A stretch of 5,458 bases of DNA from NCBI GenBank assembly GCA_003506635.1, contig DNZB01000259.1, positions 4,973 to 10,430 on the forward strand, written 5' to 3'. Shown one piece after another: positions 4,980 to 5,458 of this stretch. Each line of letters starts with the position of its first letter. Positions within the stretch are counted from its first letter, which is position 1. Source of the stretch: Parvularcula sp. GTDB taxonomy: Bacteria; Pseudomonadota; Alphaproteobacteria; Caulobacterales; Parvularculaceae. The notes beneath the pieces were generated by a model that made no database searches, had not been told where the DNA came from, and saw nothing but the letters and a program-made list of their open reading frames with translations. The position numbers were made by a program, and so were the translations under genes.

Positions 4980-5458
4980 ATGGACGACACCCTCCGGCGG
5001 ATCGCGCACCGCGCGAAGAAGTCGATTTTCCATGCGCTGCTCGCGGCGTCGAAAAAGAAGGGCGCGGCGTCAGTCGCGGTCATCGACGGCGATGGACGCG
5101 AGCTGACCTATGCTGAAATCATCCGGGCGAGCTTTGCGATCGGCGGGCCGCTCGCCCGCGCGACGCAGGCCGGCGAAAAGGTCGGCGTGATGATGCCGAC
5201 CGGCGCGGGCGCCGTCATCGCGCTGATGGCCGCCTTTGCGCAGGGGCGAACGCCCGCGATGTTCAACTTCACCGCAGGGGCGCGGAACCTGCGCGCCGCC
5301 GCGCGCGCGGCGGAAGTGAAAAAGGTCGTCACCGCCCGCAAGTTCATCGAGATCGCCAAGCTGGAAAGCCTGATCGCCGAGCTCGAACCCGACGTCGATT
5401 TTCTCTACCTTGAGGACATGAAAGAGGCGCTGACGCCGCTCGACAAGGCGCGCGCGAT
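4980..5458 (+). CDS. AMP-binding acyl-[ACP]/acyl-CoA synthetase, Aas-like, 3' truncated
   Basis: The frame is open from the ATG at 4980 to the window end (159 complete codons), so the gene continues outside. An in-frame TGA directly precedes the ATG (4977-4979), and AGGGG (4969-4973) sits six bases upstream, which fixes the start. The protein matches the N-terminal part of adenylate-forming enzymes, closest in feel to the synthetase domain of Aas: SIFHALLAASKKKG (15-28), LTY (42-44), VGVMMPTG (68-75), then RTPAMFNFTAGARN (90-103) and AAEVKKVVTARKF (109-121). Such enzymes activate fatty acids with ATP for transfer to ACP or CoA, often for recycling lysophospholipids. The ATP-binding TSGSTG motif and the rest lie beyond the window, so activity cannot be judged. 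Unlike fused Aas proteins, no MFS or PlsC domain precedes it. An operator-like palindrome lies about 190 bp upstream. Confidence 0.85.
   Translation, partial: MDDTLRRIAHRAKKSIFHALLAASKKKGAASVAVIDGDGRELTYAEIIRASFAIGGPLARATQAGEKVGVMMPTGAGAVIALMAAFAQGRTPAMFNFTAGARNLRAAARAAEVKKVVTARKFIEIAKLESLIAELEPDVDFLYLEDMKEALTPLDKARA

Overview
The window is GC-rich, tightly packed bacterial DNA. Gene content and protein style suggest an alphaproteobacterium: a GyaR-like hydroxyacid dehydrogenase, a DUF2141 protein, dut close to a HesA/MoeB-type gene, and a stand-alone acyl-ACP synthetase-like enzyme. This is an inference from recognised families; there is no rRNA or other phylogenetic marker here. No insertion sequence, CRISPR array, tRNA, rRNA or attachment site was seen. 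Both window edges cut through genes.

Left block (1-1920, + strand). The 3' part of a D-2-hydroxyacid dehydrogenase is followed after 19 bp by a small METTL7-like SAM methyltransferase. After a 128-bp gap comes an exported DUF2141 protein. It converges with the next block, with only 6 bp between the two stop codons.

Centre block (4613-1927, - strand), in order of transcription: dUTPase (dut); a 63-residue protein with two membrane segments; a gap of 108 bp up to the start of the next gene's leader, holding a perfect 9-bp hairpin and a plausible promoter; a HesA/MoeB/ThiF-type E1-like enzyme; and a serine-hydrolase lipoprotein of the class C beta-lactamase fold. The last two share an ATGA stop/start overlap, so they are probably co-translated. 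These genes probably form one leaky operon or two sub-operons. They cover nucleotide-pool cleaning, sulfur-carrier activation and cell-envelope hydrolysis, and no single pathway obviously joins them.

Right block (4614-5458). A 366-bp divergent intergenic region holds a TetR-type operator-like palindrome overlapping a possible + strand promoter, and GC-rich hairpins. It is followed by the first 159 codons of an AMP-binding acyl-ACP/acyl-CoA synthetase (Aas-like), which runs off the window. The natural reading is a regulated lipid or fatty-acid activation gene facing away from the dut operon.

I see no convincing undescribed system. The most interesting items are the E1-like/serine hydrolase coupling, the degenerate third motif and six extra cysteines of the hydrolase, and the operator upstream of the synthetase.
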